Shown: one piece after another, positions 1 to 10,140 of the stretch
How the letters are laid out: the number at the start of each line of letters is the position of its first letter
How positions within the stretch are numbered: position 1 is the stretch's first letter
NCBI GenBank assembly: GCA_947044365.1
Contig: OX345638.1
Coordinates: 7,511,201 to 7,575,200 of the forward strand
From: Petrosia ficiformis
Taxonomy: Eukaryota > Porifera > Demospongiae > Haplosclerida > Petrosiidae
Direction of reading: 5' to 3'
Length of the DNA stretch: 64,000 bases
Translations under genes and position numbers: made by a program
The notes under the pieces: generated by a model
Seen by the model: only the letters and a program-made list of their open reading frames with translations
What the model was told of the DNA's origin: nothing
Databases searched by the model: none

Positions 1-66
1 TACTAGTTCAAATATCTGGTTTTGTTGTCTCTAAATATAAATTGACAAAGATGTTATTATGATTAC

Positions 67-193
67 CTGTGAGTGTACAAGGTGTAAGGTCGAGAGCGAC
101 GTTGATTGCTTGTGGTATGGGTTGGTTGGCGGGGACTACGTTCAGAAACCTGTTTCTTTGAGTCTTGTCTGTTATCAGAGTTTCTGCCACCTC
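67..193 (-). CDS. MRL-like adaptor copy 0, coding exon 2
   Basis: This is the second coding exon of the leftmost copy of the minus-strand adaptor gene. It is bounded by an acceptor CACAG before GAGGTGGC and a donor CACAG/GTAATC, and it is 127 nt long like its counterparts at 31109-31235 and 38837-38963. In the frame set by exon 1 (enters phase 1, leaves phase 2) it encodes a hydrophilic Ser/Arg/Gln-rich linker. A second frame is also open and begins EVAETLITDK, but it does not fit the neighbouring exon phases. The rest of this copy lies left of the window. I identify it by near-identity to the more complete copy, not by a domain of its own. Confidence 0.6.
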
Positions 194-794
194 CTGTGTG
201 TGTGTGTGTGTGTATATATGGATGAGAGTATGTGTATCAGAGATATCTAGAGCTAGCATAGTGTCATACTATAAAAACTGTATACATGAGAAATGATGTT
301 ACTGTCAATGTGTCAAAATAAACTATAACTTATTTACATCAAAAGAATCAAGACAGATTAACAACAGAGGTATGGAAATAGTCAGGCAATTCAAACATTT
401 CAGCCTATTTTCATCACTGCTCCCCATATACTTTGTATACAGCTCAGTTTCAATTTACAGGACATTCACTAGATTTATCAAACAATGTCCTGATCACTGG
501 CTATTTCCACACCCCTGTGTACATTGTAGAATATAACCTTATAACTTGAGTGCATGAAAAATCCTGATTTTATATACATGTACTTAGCTCTTACAACAAA
601 AGACATTAAACATAATATCACAGGACAAACCCAAGCAGAATAATATAAATACATGAATGATTCACTTTGTTGTCCATTATCAGGGCTACACAAATAAATA
701 CATCAAAATGTACATTTCAGGGGTCCTAGATGCACTGTGTCAGATACACATTATAACATACACATGTACATAATTATAATCACATTTTCCATTG

Positions 795-1013
795 ATCCAT
801 TGATCCATTCATTCACCCATTCATCCATCCATTCATCCATTGGTCCATCGATCCATCGATCCATCCATCCATCCATCCATCCATCCATCCATCCATCCAT
901 CCATCCATCCATCCATCGATCCATCCATCGATCCATACATCCATCCATCTATCCATCGATCCACCCATCCATCCATTCATCCATCCATTCATATATCCAT
1001 CCATCTATTCCAC
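795..1013. repeat. (CCAT)n microsatellite
   Basis: Imperfect CCAT tetranucleotide array with CGAT and TCAT variants. It lies in the intron between exons 1 and 2 of the minus-strand adaptor copy 0. The long open frames here (SIHPSIHP on plus, DGWMDGWM on minus) are products of the repeat, not genes. Related, shorter arrays sit at the same place in the two 7.7-kb copies (about 32560-32695 and 40288-40423). Confidence 0.9.
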
Positions 1014-1024
1014 TCTTCACTTAC

Positions 1025-1245
1025 CAGTCCATGAATTCCATTTCTTCTTCACAGTACTGACTACAGAGAGCTCATTCCCTTCTGAATTAGATCGGGCCCC
1101 ATTACGACTCTCATGTACGACCTCTATCTGAGGAACATCATCAGACTTCCCAAGAGTGGTACTCATTTCTTGGCTTGCATCTAACAATGGTCTGTCCAAT
1201 TTATTAATACTCATGAGGGATTACTATGAGTGGACAGTACATTAC
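1025..1245 (-). CDS. MRL-like adaptor copy 0, first coding exon
   Basis: The ATG is at 1214 on the minus strand. The protein begins [17 protein letters not shown] and the exon ends in WNSWTG at a GTAAGT donor (phase 1). A stop in frame just upstream of the ATG supports this start. The acceptor lies after TCACAGCAG, so about 31 nt of 5' UTR belong to the exon. The copies at 32714-32934 and 40442-40662 share most residues, for example [14 protein letters not shown] and [14 protein letters not shown], so the three are paralogues. The region is polar and disordered-looking, with no recognised domain. Confidence 0.6.
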
Positions 1246-2423
1246 CTGCTGTGATTATTACATGAAGTTAATATTGCATACAAGTATATAAGTAAGTACA
1301 AACAGAACAGAAATTATAGACTTACAGTTTGAGTTACAGTACCTGACTTTATTAAGTTTACATACTATGATGGGAGCTACATTTTAATAAGGTGATAGTC
1401 AACTGTACTATAGAAAAATGTATAGTACTACTTTGTACTGTAATCATAGTAATGTGCAAATCCATTACATTTGTATGTGATAGCATAGCAGTAAGGTGTA
1501 ATACTGTGTAGTACACTTGAAGTACAGTGTACTTCACTCACAATGTACACTGTAGTCAATGGAAATACAGTGATAGTAATAATAAGGTCAGGTAGTGTAG
1601 TTGCTGTTGTTTCTCCTCCTAACAGACAGCCTCAACAGTGATTATAGAAGCTAATTTATGTATGCATGTTATAATTATTAGTAAAATGATAATTGTTAGC
1701 GATAATGCAATATCCTAAGTAAGGCGATTAATTGGGACATAAATAATAATGATATTATGGTCATAATAATTATTATAATTTAATAATTGCTCAACTATTA
1801 TGCTGTCCACTTATTGCAATAATTTGAACTACTGTAATTATAACCTTATTTGGAGCATCACACAAAAAAATATTATTACCATTTGCCTTAAGACTTGACA
1901 AAAATTTAAATGTGATACATGTGATTGACCCTGTCTGTTAGGAATAGAATCCGAGGAGAAACAATCCAAATAGATGGTTTAAATTTAGCATGTGTCCTGT
2001 ATGTAGCATGTAGCTAATTATATGACACAATAAATGCTAAACCGTGATGCTGTATCATCAAAAGATTGAAATACATGGAAGTATAAAATACAGAAACATC
2101 CATACATCGGTGATACAAATCATAACTTGATGTGACATTTTGAGGTCTCCTGTGATGATTGTAAGCAAGTAGGTAATTGTATGCCACAACTTGATTTTAT
2201 TAGCTGCATTTATGGGATACTAAAGCAGTAAAACACATTTGAGTATAATTATGTTTAAAATACAGGAGAGCCCATAATGTGATACAATTATGAGGCCTCT
2301 GCAACCACACCTTTTACCACAAAACAGATAATCTTGTAACATAACATGTAAAACACAATACATGTTATTATAATTATACAACACTTGTATGTTGACTATA
2401 CAAGTACAAATACAAAAACTCAC
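1246..2423. other. 5' intron of adaptor copy 0, no gene seen
   Basis: AT-rich DNA between the first coding exon of the minus-strand adaptor and its putative leader exon. The block near 1967-2040, containing AGATGGTTTAAATT and CATGTAGCTAATTATATG, recurs near 8508, 33659, 41387 and 55750. It therefore marks the repeated ancestral block rather than a gene. I see no convincing exon. Confidence 0.5.
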
Positions 2424-2600
2424 CTCTTACAATCACGTTTTTAAAGACGTCTGAATCAGACTATGGGTGGAGCTGTCATAAATACTATTCAGTATTCGAG
2501 AATGAATCCAGAATTCTCAGATTCTCAACTGGTACACTCTAGCAAGCTAAGACTCTAGTGAAATGCTAACATTGAGAGGGCGTTGTTAGTGTTGAATATT
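2424..2600 (-). promoter_or_regulatory. putative 5' leader exon / promoter region, adaptor copy 0
   Basis: On the minus strand the sequence GATTGTAAGAG is followed by a strong donor GTGAGTTTTTG at 2423. The same block recurs at 33986 and 41714, upstream of the other adaptor copies. Near 56180, where no adaptor gene follows, the donor has been deleted. I infer an untranslated first exon. Its 5' end is not determined and 2600 is only approximate. Confidence 0.35.
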
Positions 2601-2771
2601 ACATTGACAATTAATTTTTGCTGCCCAGACGGGGTGTGGTTTCCGCCTGAACTGTACTTTCGGACAAGGTAATAATTTACGTGCAGACAGCTGTCTCGGG
2701 AAAGAAAAGACTATAATTATATTGCATCAGCGGCTTAGCTCTCCTGCTCCAGACGGCGTAGTAGTTGAAAT

Positions 2772-3692
2772 AGCTGGTAACTGATCTGGTGACCGATCTG
2801 GTAATCGATCTGGTGACCGATTTAGTCACCGATCTGGTAACCGATCCGGATACTGATCTGGTGACCGATTTAGTCATTGATCTGGTAACTGATTTAGTCA
2901 CCGATCTGGTGAACGATCTGGTGACCGATCTGGTAACTGATCTAGTAGCCGATTTGGTAACTGATCTGGTAACCGATCTGGTAACCGATCTGGTAACTGA
3001 TTTGGTGGTGACCGATTTAGTTACCGATCTGGTGACTGATTTTGTCACCGATCTGGTAACCGATTTGGTAATAACTGATCTAGTGACCGATTTAGTGATC
3101 GATCTAGTAACTGATTTGGTGGTAACCGATCTGGTGACCGATCTGGTAACTGATCTAGTAACCGATTTGGTGGTGACCGATTTAGTTACCGATCTGGTGA
3201 CTGATTTTGTCACCGATCTGGTAACCGATTTGGTAATAACTGATCTAGTGACCGATTTAGTCTCCAATCTGGTAACCGATTTAGTGATCGATCTAGTAAC
3301 TGATTTGGTGGTAACCGATCTGGTAACCGATCTGGTGACCGATCTGGTAACTGATCTAGTAACCGATTTGGTGGTGACCGATTTAGTTACCGATCTGGTG
3401 ACTGATTTTGTCACCGATCTGGTAACCGATTTGGTAATAACTGATCTAGTGACCGATTTAGTCTCCAATCTGGTAACCGATTTAGTGATCGATCTAGTAA
3501 CTGATTTGGTGGTAACCGATCTGGTAACCGATCTGGTGACCGATCTGGTAACTGATCTAGTAACCGATTTGGTGGTGACCGATTTAGTTACCGATCTGGT
3601 CACTGATCTAGTGACTGATTTTGTCACCGACCTGGTAACCGATTTGGTAATAACTGATCTAGTGACCGATTTAGTCACCGATCTGGTAACTA
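2772..3692. repeat. 12-bp-based minisatellite with higher-order units
   Basis: About 920 bp built from 12-mers close to GATCTGGTAACC and GATTTAGTCACC. A longer block starting TTTGGTGGTGACCGATT recurs at about 2999, 3169, 3365 and 3569, a higher-order period of roughly 170-205 bp. Both strands are open for more than 320 codons (TDLV repeats on plus, TRSV/TKSV repeats on minus) because the unit is a multiple of three. In the 7.7-kb copies the corresponding spot (near 34331 and 42059) keeps only GCTGGTGACCGATCTG, so the expansion is specific to this copy. Confidence 0.9.
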
Positions 3693-3769
3693 GCCAACTG
3701 GCCTCGAGACTAGAACATTTTGGTAGGCTTAGTTATACACATTTAAATAATATATGGTTAACAGTTTGA

Positions 3770-4369
3770 GTTAGTTGTATAATGTATAATGGAATGTGTT
3801 GTCATTAGTAAAACAAAAGCATATTCAGGCATAATGTTCAACTCTTAGCGTTTTGTAGGATAATTATATTTTCATAATTATCTTTAAACGCAATTTTCAC
3901 CTCCACCTGTATTAGTTTTTTACCATCCACTTATTATTAGGGGAGAAAGTCAATTACCACAACCTTAACCCTCAGACGACTAATGTCACTTTGCTGTGAC
4001 ATTTGACCCCTATGCACTTTGTTTGATTTCTAAAGGTTTGTAGCTAAGTAATTTGCCTGAAATCAAAGGAGGTAGGGAATCAGCAAACCCCGAATGGTGA
4101 GAGGAATAATAACATTACATTGTAATTAATCCTATGTCTGGTGTCTATACCACTAGAATGTGGATGAGAATGCCAACTTACATCATGTGGCATAACCTCA
4201 GCAACAACAGTGACACATTCTTTTGAGATGTTGACATCAAGATAGTATTATGCAGTAAACATTTTAATGTTCACTTTTCTTTCCAACATTGGCAGTGACC
4301 AGTCTAGTCCACATAGCAAGAATACTAATTTACATATTGATTGTTTAATTACATGAATCTTAGCTTACA
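3770..4369. other. degraded 5' region of Roc-COR gene 1
   Basis: The left part (to about 3930) matches the DNA that follows the leader exons of genes 2 and 4. It then jumps to a fragment resembling the piggyBac-type MITE (TTAACCCTCAGACGAC near 3966) and on to the first 138-bp repeat unit. The tiny start exon found in genes 2-4 is not present here, so gene 1 has lost its start. Confidence 0.5.
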
Positions 4370-4760
4370 ACTTTGACCTTTCTATTATTTCCACATATCT
4401 TTGAACTTTTACTATGATAATATGTAACTGAATCTACTAGGAAGTGAGTATCATACATAATTTATGTACATGTATTGATTATTAATTACATGAATGTTAT
4501 CTTACAACTTTGATCTTTCTATTGTTTCCACATATCTTTCAACTTTCTACTGTGATAATATGTAACTGAATCTACTAGGAAGTGAGTATCATACATAATT
4601 TAAGTACATGTATTGATTATTAATTACATGAATGTTATCTTACAACTTTGACCTTTCTATTGTTCTACATATCTTTCAACTATCTACTGTGATAATATGT
4701 ATACATAACTAAATCTACTAGTGGGTGAGTATCATACATTATTTATGTATTGATTCACTT
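4370..4760 (+). repeat. three-unit 138-bp array of Roc-COR gene 1 (candidate codon microexons)
   Basis: Three units of the 138-bp family described for gene 2. Each has CTACTAG, a triplet, then GTGAGTATC. The triplets are GAA at 4441, GAA at 4579 and TGG at 4722. All three keep AG before and GTGAGT after the triplet. The array stands in front of a decayed gene body, so it is probably a relic. Confidence 0.75.
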
Positions 4761-4816
4761 TGGTTGGTTAATTTTTTTTATGTTAATGAAACACACAACA
4801 AATCCACTGAATACAG

Positions 4817-4820
4817 GAAG
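4817..4820 (+). pseudogene. 4-nt exon of gene 1 (GAAG)
   Basis: The sequence ATACAG, then GAAG, then GTATGTGTG matches the 4-nt exon of genes 2-4. In the intact genes these 4 nt shift phase 0 to phase 1, as the Roc exon requires. In gene 1 the next exon has lost 13 nt, so splicing this exon in would lead to an early stop. Confidence 0.4.
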
Positions 4821-4917
4821 GTATGTGTGCTATTATGTACATAGTATTAATCTGCAAGATTATAATTTGAACATAATTATAATGATTATTCATGATACAT
4901 AAGATTTATTGTTTTAG

Positions 4918-6613
4918 TCTCTCTCAGAAGATGAACGTGATGTAGTATATTCTCATGTCATGCTACTTGGTGCAGCAGGAGCTGGGAGATCAAGCCTCAA
5001 GCATGGGCTTATGCATTTACCATTTGACTCAAACATTGACAGCACCATTGTTGCTAATATTGAGTCTCTACGACCTGTTGATTACCAGTGGGCAACTGCA
5101 GAGTGGAGAGACTTGAGCCCAGATGATGAGCTTGATGAGTTATCTCAGTTATTAGCACACATTCCGAGTAGAGGTGAAACTGTTCTGAGTGATGAAGAAG
5201 CTGTATGTCTTTACCCATCATTACCATCAATAGTTCCATTAGATATCAAGAAACAAGAAATAGCGAGAGTAGATACAATTATAGATGATACTGTTAATCA
5301 AACCATATCAAAGCCTATTTCTTATATATCAAAAACCTCAACCACTTCTCCATGTTTGGGATTGTGGGGGTCAGCCTCAATTTCTGGAAATCCTGCCAGC
5401 ATTCCTTACTTCTCGTACCATGTTCCTCCTCCTCTTTGATGCTTCAGAAGACTTCAATAACAAGTGGACATCTGTACATTATCAACAGGGAAGAAAAACT
5501 TCTGGAGAAGAAGTCACCATTACTGTACTGGAACTTTTACACAAATGGATGGCAGGTATTCATGCCCATCTGGCAAGATTTCAAAAGGGTGCCCTACCTG
5601 ATTATCCACATATGATTGCCATCAGTACTAGAGGAGATAAATTGAGCTTAAATAAGAAAAATAAGATCTGTAAGAATCTAAGGCACACAATTAAAAAAAA
5701 GGCTTTTGTAAATATTGTTAAGAGAGTGTGCATTGTTGATAATACTACAGCAGGAATGGGAGATAAAGAAGATAAAACATACAAATATTTGAGAAAGGAG
5801 ATTTACAAGTTGGCTTCTGAGAAGCACGTGCACGTTGTTAAAACACCAATCAAATGGGTTCTGTTTCGTAAGGTTTTACAAGTGCTGGTGAGAGAATCAA
5901 ATAATATCATTACACTCCGTGAAGCATGTGGTATTGGTATGGATTGTAAGATCAATGCTGAAGATGTTCCTAAAGTTCTCATGTTCTATCATGAGCTAGG
6001 AGTGATTTTATTCTACCCTCACATTAAAGGTCTCAGAGATAAGGTGATTCTCAGTCCAAAATGGTTTGTGGAATGCCTTGGAAAAGTCCTTACACTACAA
6101 CAAAGTAGTGATTGCGAAAATCTACAAGTGTGGGAACTGCTACATGAGAAAGGCATTATAGTTGAGCCCTTGTATAAAGCTGTGTGGAAACATTGCGAGG
6201 GTATTGAAGCTGATGGAATCATTGAGCTTTTGGTTCAGTTTCGTTTAGCAGTAGAAGTCAAAACTAATCTATTTTATGACCCAAATGTCAAACAGATCTT
6301 CCTACCGGCAGCACTAAAAAAATTCACAGATGACACTTCCTCAAATCCAAAAGCCTCTTCTCTCCACATTACATTTGCCACTGGTTATGTAACCTCAAGT
6401 TTCTTTACACGTCTTGTTGCCACTATGCCTGATTCTCCAATATGTGACCTCTACTTTCATAAACTTATAACACTATTTCATAATCGAGTCACATTTCAGT
6501 TTTCAGGCTCTCATGTTGTCCTTACTGAACTACCTAGTGCAATACAAGTTGATGTTATACATGAAGATGAAACTTCAAATACTGAAAAGCAGAACATCTG
6601 TCATGATGTAAAG
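4918..6613 (+). pseudogene. Roc-COR exon of gene 1, frameshifted
   Basis: This is the equivalent of the intact gene 3 exon at 51392-53097. The Walker A motif GAAGAGRSS, the switch II WDCGGQ and a COR-like region are all recognisable. Three lesions are visible. First, 13 nt present at the start of the exon in genes 2-4 (TTTATAAAAGAGC) are missing. Second, about 7 extra nt near 5313-5330 (ATTTCTTATATAT in place of a 6-nt spacer) shift the frame just before switch II. As a result the N-terminal half is open to 5437 and the COR half is open in another frame from about 5285 to 6694. Third, the Walker A lysine is replaced by arginine. With no start exon either, I call this a pseudogene. The donor AAG/GTATGTACA is intact. 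Confidence 0.8.
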
Positions 6614-6692
6614 GTATGTACATTTTGTATACATTGCACCATATCCTTCCTAGATATTTTTTCAAGTAGCATTTTATATACTACTAAATGCT

Positions 6693-6882
6693 AAATTCTA
6701 ATTAATAAGGCTGAAAGAGGAAAGTGAATGTACAAAGAGGATTGTGAAAGTACTGACAGTTGCCTGGTTGTCATAGCTTAGTGACGAGAGCTTTGGTGGC
6801 TGAAGTTAGAAGTCTTGGGTTCAATTCCTGGTGACAACCAGTACTTTTCACTTTCCTCTTTAATCCTTATTAATTAGAATTT
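6693..6882. mobile_element. foldback element with tRNA-like core (gene 1 intron)
   Basis: Terminal inverted repeats of about 40 bp begin AAATTCTAATTAATAAGG at the left. The right end carries the complement, so the element can fold back. Its centre (6766-6839) is 74 nt and tRNA-like: a 7-bp acceptor-type stem GGTTGTC/GACAACC, a D-arm AGCT/AGCT and a B-box GGTTCAATTCC. The same element is in the same intron of genes 3 (53177-53366) and 4 (from 63814), but not in gene 2. I cannot assign a functional anticodon. Confidence 0.7.
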
Positions 6883-7100
6883 ATCATTTATTTTCTATGT
6901 GAGATGAGATTAGCAAAGCATTATATATAAACCACAACATTCTCAAGAAGCTATTCAATATCAAAAAATATTTTTTTGTGTTTGCGCACACTTTTTATAC
7001 CACTTATTCAGTGACTGTATTTACCTATATATAATTATGTCTTATTTATAATTGGTTATTATTATAATTTAATTTTCTATATCAATGCTTTACATCATAG

Positions 7101-7476
7101 GAAGTTCTGGAGACCAGCTGTCAGGAAGTAGAAAAATGCCTTCAGTCCATTGATGCACAATCTCATTTTGTTGATTCCACACCAGTTTCTGTAATACCAA
7201 GAGAATTTAAGTTCTTATGCTGTGATCCCAAATGTCCACCATCCTCTGATCCTCACTATCTAGTCCTTTGCTCAGGCAAAGAACAGACATGTCAAGATTC
7301 TCTTCTGTGCGATGAAAACAAACATCATCATCGTAAACCTACTCTTAAAGAAGCATATTGGTTTCCTGGTGAGATTCCGACATTTACCTGCCCTAGCAAC
7401 TATCGGAGCATTATGTCTGTAATTGTTCTAATTATAGCTATCACTATTGGACTATTTTATACTTATGGATCACAAG
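7101..7476 (+). pseudogene. Cys/His-rich and transmembrane exon of gene 1
   Basis: The acceptor is ACATCATAG and the donor CACAAG/GTGAAT. In phase 0 the exon reads EVLETSCQEVEK, followed by a Cys/His-rich segment (CCDPKCPP, then CRDSLLCDENKH-like residues). A hydrophobic helix SIMSVIVLIIAITIGLF follows. If the donor is ignored, the frame ends GYGYHNHI at a TAA (7509-7511). The exon itself is open, but the gene upstream is broken. Confidence 0.6.
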
Positions 7477-7943
7477 GTGAATATGGATATGGTTACCACA
7501 ACCATATATAACACACACATAATGATATACTGTATCACAGTGCATTAATTCACACATTCACTGATCTAATATACTTGTATATCATAGCACATGAAACAAT
7601 GATTATATAGATGTTAAATATATAGTGTGTAGCAAAAACTGACGGAGGAATGTGTAATATATATCTGTCAGTATATACATATGTATATCCCTTGATAATA
7701 GAGTGATGGATTCATTTGTACTATCTTCATAGTAGATGTAATATATTAGCTATGATAGGAGGTATATATGCCAGATATACTACCTGATATAGAGGAGGTT
7801 TATGTGGATATAACCCAAGGCCAAGGGATATATCTACTTAAATCTTTGAACATCAGTAGGTTGTATATCCAGTATATAAGCTTACACTATGATGAGGCGT
7901 ATATGCAAAATACACACCCAATCAGTTGCCATGGTAGCATATT

Positions 7944-7950
7944 GTATATA

Positions 7951-7998
<48 letters not shown>
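7944..7998. repeat. (TA)n microsatellite
   Basis: Dinucleotide repeat in the intron before the 54-nt exon of gene 1. Gene 3 has a longer one at 54431-54510 and gene 2 a short one near 22440. Confidence 0.85.
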
Positions 7999-8001
<3 letters not shown>

Positions 8002-8023
8002 TGTATAATATTTAAATCTGTAG

Positions 8024-8077
8024 ATGATCAATTAGTTTGGAGGAAAGGAGCTAAAACTGCTAATGATGGAACAGGAG
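8024..8077 (+). pseudogene. 54-nt linker exon of gene 1
   Basis: The acceptor is AAATCTGTAG and the donor CAGGAG/GTGAAT. Entering and leaving in phase 1, it gives a DDQLVWRKGAKTANDGTG-like linker. It has the same length and phase as in genes 2 and 3. Confidence 0.55.
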
Positions 8078-8135
8078 GTGAATTTGTATACTTTAATAAA
8101 TATTCATTAACTTCCTTCATAAACATTATATATAG

Positions 8136-8284
8136 GTCTTATACCAGATAATGAAGACTTGTTGAAGAAGTGTGTAGTTGCTGCAGATTTAGCAAGTGAA
8201 CATTCCGTAACTTTTAATCCTTCAGATTGTGATGATAAGAGAGTGCTGACCAAATGTAAAGATATTAATAGTCCAGTGAAATAG
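8136..8284 (+). pseudogene. death-fold exon of gene 1, internally deleted
   Basis: Begins LIPDNEDLL, as in gene 2, then jumps straight to KKCVVAADLASEH and ends at TAG. Compared with gene 2, 183 nt (61 codons) are missing between two copies of TTGTTG. The frame is kept, but most of the helical bundle is gone. The short direct repeat at the join suggests slippage or microhomology-mediated deletion. Confidence 0.7.
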
Positions 8285-8741
8285 TTATAAGATATTGTTT
8301 TTAGTTTTAACAGTATTTTTTTGTAGCTAATTTTCACATGTATATATGCATAGTGAAGTAATAATAATTATTGTGGCTATTATTATGCCATCCCTATGAT
8401 GTTTTCCTTGGAGGTGTACAGAGTAGATAATAGGGCATTTTAACCATGAGGAAAAATGATGACATGTGACTACATACTACTTCTTTCAGATGAGAAACAG
8501 TGCCAAATAGATGGTTTAAATTCAGCATGTGTCCTGTATGTAGCATGTAGCTAATTATATGACACAATAAATGCCAAAACCTGATGCATTTATGGTATCC
8601 TAAAAAGAATGAGATTCATTCAAGTATTAAATATATGTGATACAAATCATAACTTAATGCAACATTTTAAGGTTTCCTGTGATCATGACATCTCCTTTTA
8701 TGCTTCAGTGTCTCAATTTAAAGATGAGACTGAGCATCCTC

Positions 8742-9304
8742 ACAGTGGATTTCAACATGGACGATTCATTGAGATGTTGGCCTAACATCAATTCAACTGA
8801 CATTAGAGAAAGGAATGATTCAGAGGAATGTGATGAAGAAGAAGTTCAAGACGCAAGTGAGTTATCAGCTGACCTTGAATCAGTCATTATGGATCTGAAA
8901 CAGCGTCTGGATGAAGGTGATCCACAGTTATGCTCTGGAGTAAGAACATTTATTGTTAGATACAACACTATGGCGAAATCACATGGCTCAAATGCATGGC
9001 TTCAGCATTCCATTGCTTTGGTTCACAACATAATCCTGGAACAGTGACGTGTGTTCAAGGTGGTGGAATTTGACGAGGTAAGCGAATTCCTGTGCAAGCT
9101 ACTGCTTCAGGGAGAAGAAAGTATGGTTCAAAAGGGAAGGCTTATGCTGTAGCTGGTAGACCACCAGCAGGGAAAAACAAGGGAAATGAGAGACCCAGTG
9201 ATTCTTGATATCATCTGCCAATACGATCTGAGCCAAAGGGAAAACGCCCACATAATTTAGGTTCGAGTGTTTTAATGAACATTCAGAATGCTGGAAAGTG
9301 GTGA
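8742..9304 (+). pseudogene. remnant of a transposon-type gene, C-terminal part
   Basis: An open stretch to 9047 encodes an acidic region (NDSEECDEEEVQDASE) followed by LESVIMDLKQRLDEGDPQL. After a frameshift, a basic tail from 9074 reads RGKRIPVQATASGRRKYG, then GRPPAGKNKG, a stop, and KRPHNLGSSVLMNIQNAGK. The pattern of IPVQ-T-A, an RR pair, GRP and KRPHNL resembles C-terminal tails of zinc-finger/SWIM or MULE-like transposon proteins common in marine invertebrates. That link is from memory of the family. The stop and frameshift show it is dead. Confidence 0.45.
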
Positions 9305-9599
9305 TCTGGCAACAACCAATTCATAATTTGGTATCATTACGGACTAACTCTTCAGTTACAGTATAACCTATCGATACACTGATTTCTAATATTTTGTTTA
9401 TAATTTTGTCTTCTTATATTGGTTGTCTTGGTATATGCACAGGTTAATTTACTCAGTGAATTAACTAAATTAAATTCATTTTATAATGAATGCTTTCGAA
9501 AAAAAAAAAACTAGCTTCACTGCGATTCGAACCACCAACCTCCCAAATCACACACAAAACGCCGAATACCGTATACCTCCCCACGTAAACATGACGAGG

Positions 9600-9719
9600 T
9601 CGGATGATACAACCTCGTCCAAAAACAAATTAGCTCGGCGAGGGTTTGGACGTCACGTGATACAGTCTCTACCCACACACTTTCCTTTTATCGAGAGTTG
9701 CTCTTCTTGTTGTTTGAAG
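9600..9719 (+). promoter_or_regulatory. putative promoter and leader exon 1, Roc-COR gene 2
   Basis: GACGTCACGTGATACAG is followed by a CT-rich stretch, TTTTATCGAGAGTT and TTTGAAG at a GTTTGTG donor (9720). The same block occurs upstream of gene 3 (42790-42877), gene 4 (56370-56441) and in the orphan copy at 35060-35149. The CACGTGA E-box/CRE-like motif is conserved in all four. I infer an untranslated first exon; the start of transcription is unknown. Confidence 0.4.
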
Positions 9720-10047
9720 GTTTGTGCACAATAATTGCAATATTAGTCAACAAACGTAATTATAATTATACTAATTTGCAATTGTCTTTTCATCTCTTTT
9801 TTTTTTGCAAATTTTGGACCCCTTCACATTTGTCAGTTGTTTCATTTTGGTAGGTTTTATATATCATGCACACTGAAATACTATTCAATTTACATAATGG
9901 TTAACAATTTAAGCATGGCATGTAATGGACTGTGTTGTCACTGGTATAACAAAAGCATATTCATGCACAATGTTCAGTCAACAAACGTAATTATAATTAT
10001 CAATTATCTTAATAATAATTGTCTTTTCATTTCTTTTTTTTTTGCAG

Positions 10048-10140
10048 ATTTTCGACTCCCTTCACATTTGTCAGTGTTTCCGGGTTTGTCTGCATCTTTT
10101 TAGTCTCGAGGCCGGCTGGCCTCGAGACTAGAACATTCTG
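10048..10140 (+). promoter_or_regulatory. putative leader exon 2 of gene 2, with palindrome
   Basis: The acceptor TTTTTTTGCAG is followed by ATTTTCGACTCCC, and a donor GTAGGTTT lies at 10141. It contains the near-perfect palindrome at 10102-10129 (arms AGTCTCGAGGCC and GGCCTCGAGACT). An incomplete upstream duplicate at about 9780-9850 has lost its acceptor AG (GCAA instead of GCAG). No long open frame is present, so I take it as 5' UTR. Confidence 0.35.

Noticed and set aside
737..1060. Open frames of Ser-Ile-His-Pro / Asp-Gly-Trp-Met type
   Set aside because: Direct translation of the CCAT microsatellite; the same happens at 26100-26550.
7768..7840. Possible small exon with ATGCCAGATATACTACCTG in all genes
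   Set aside because: Hits a stop in the phase required by the flanking exons, and its length differs by one nucleotide between genes.
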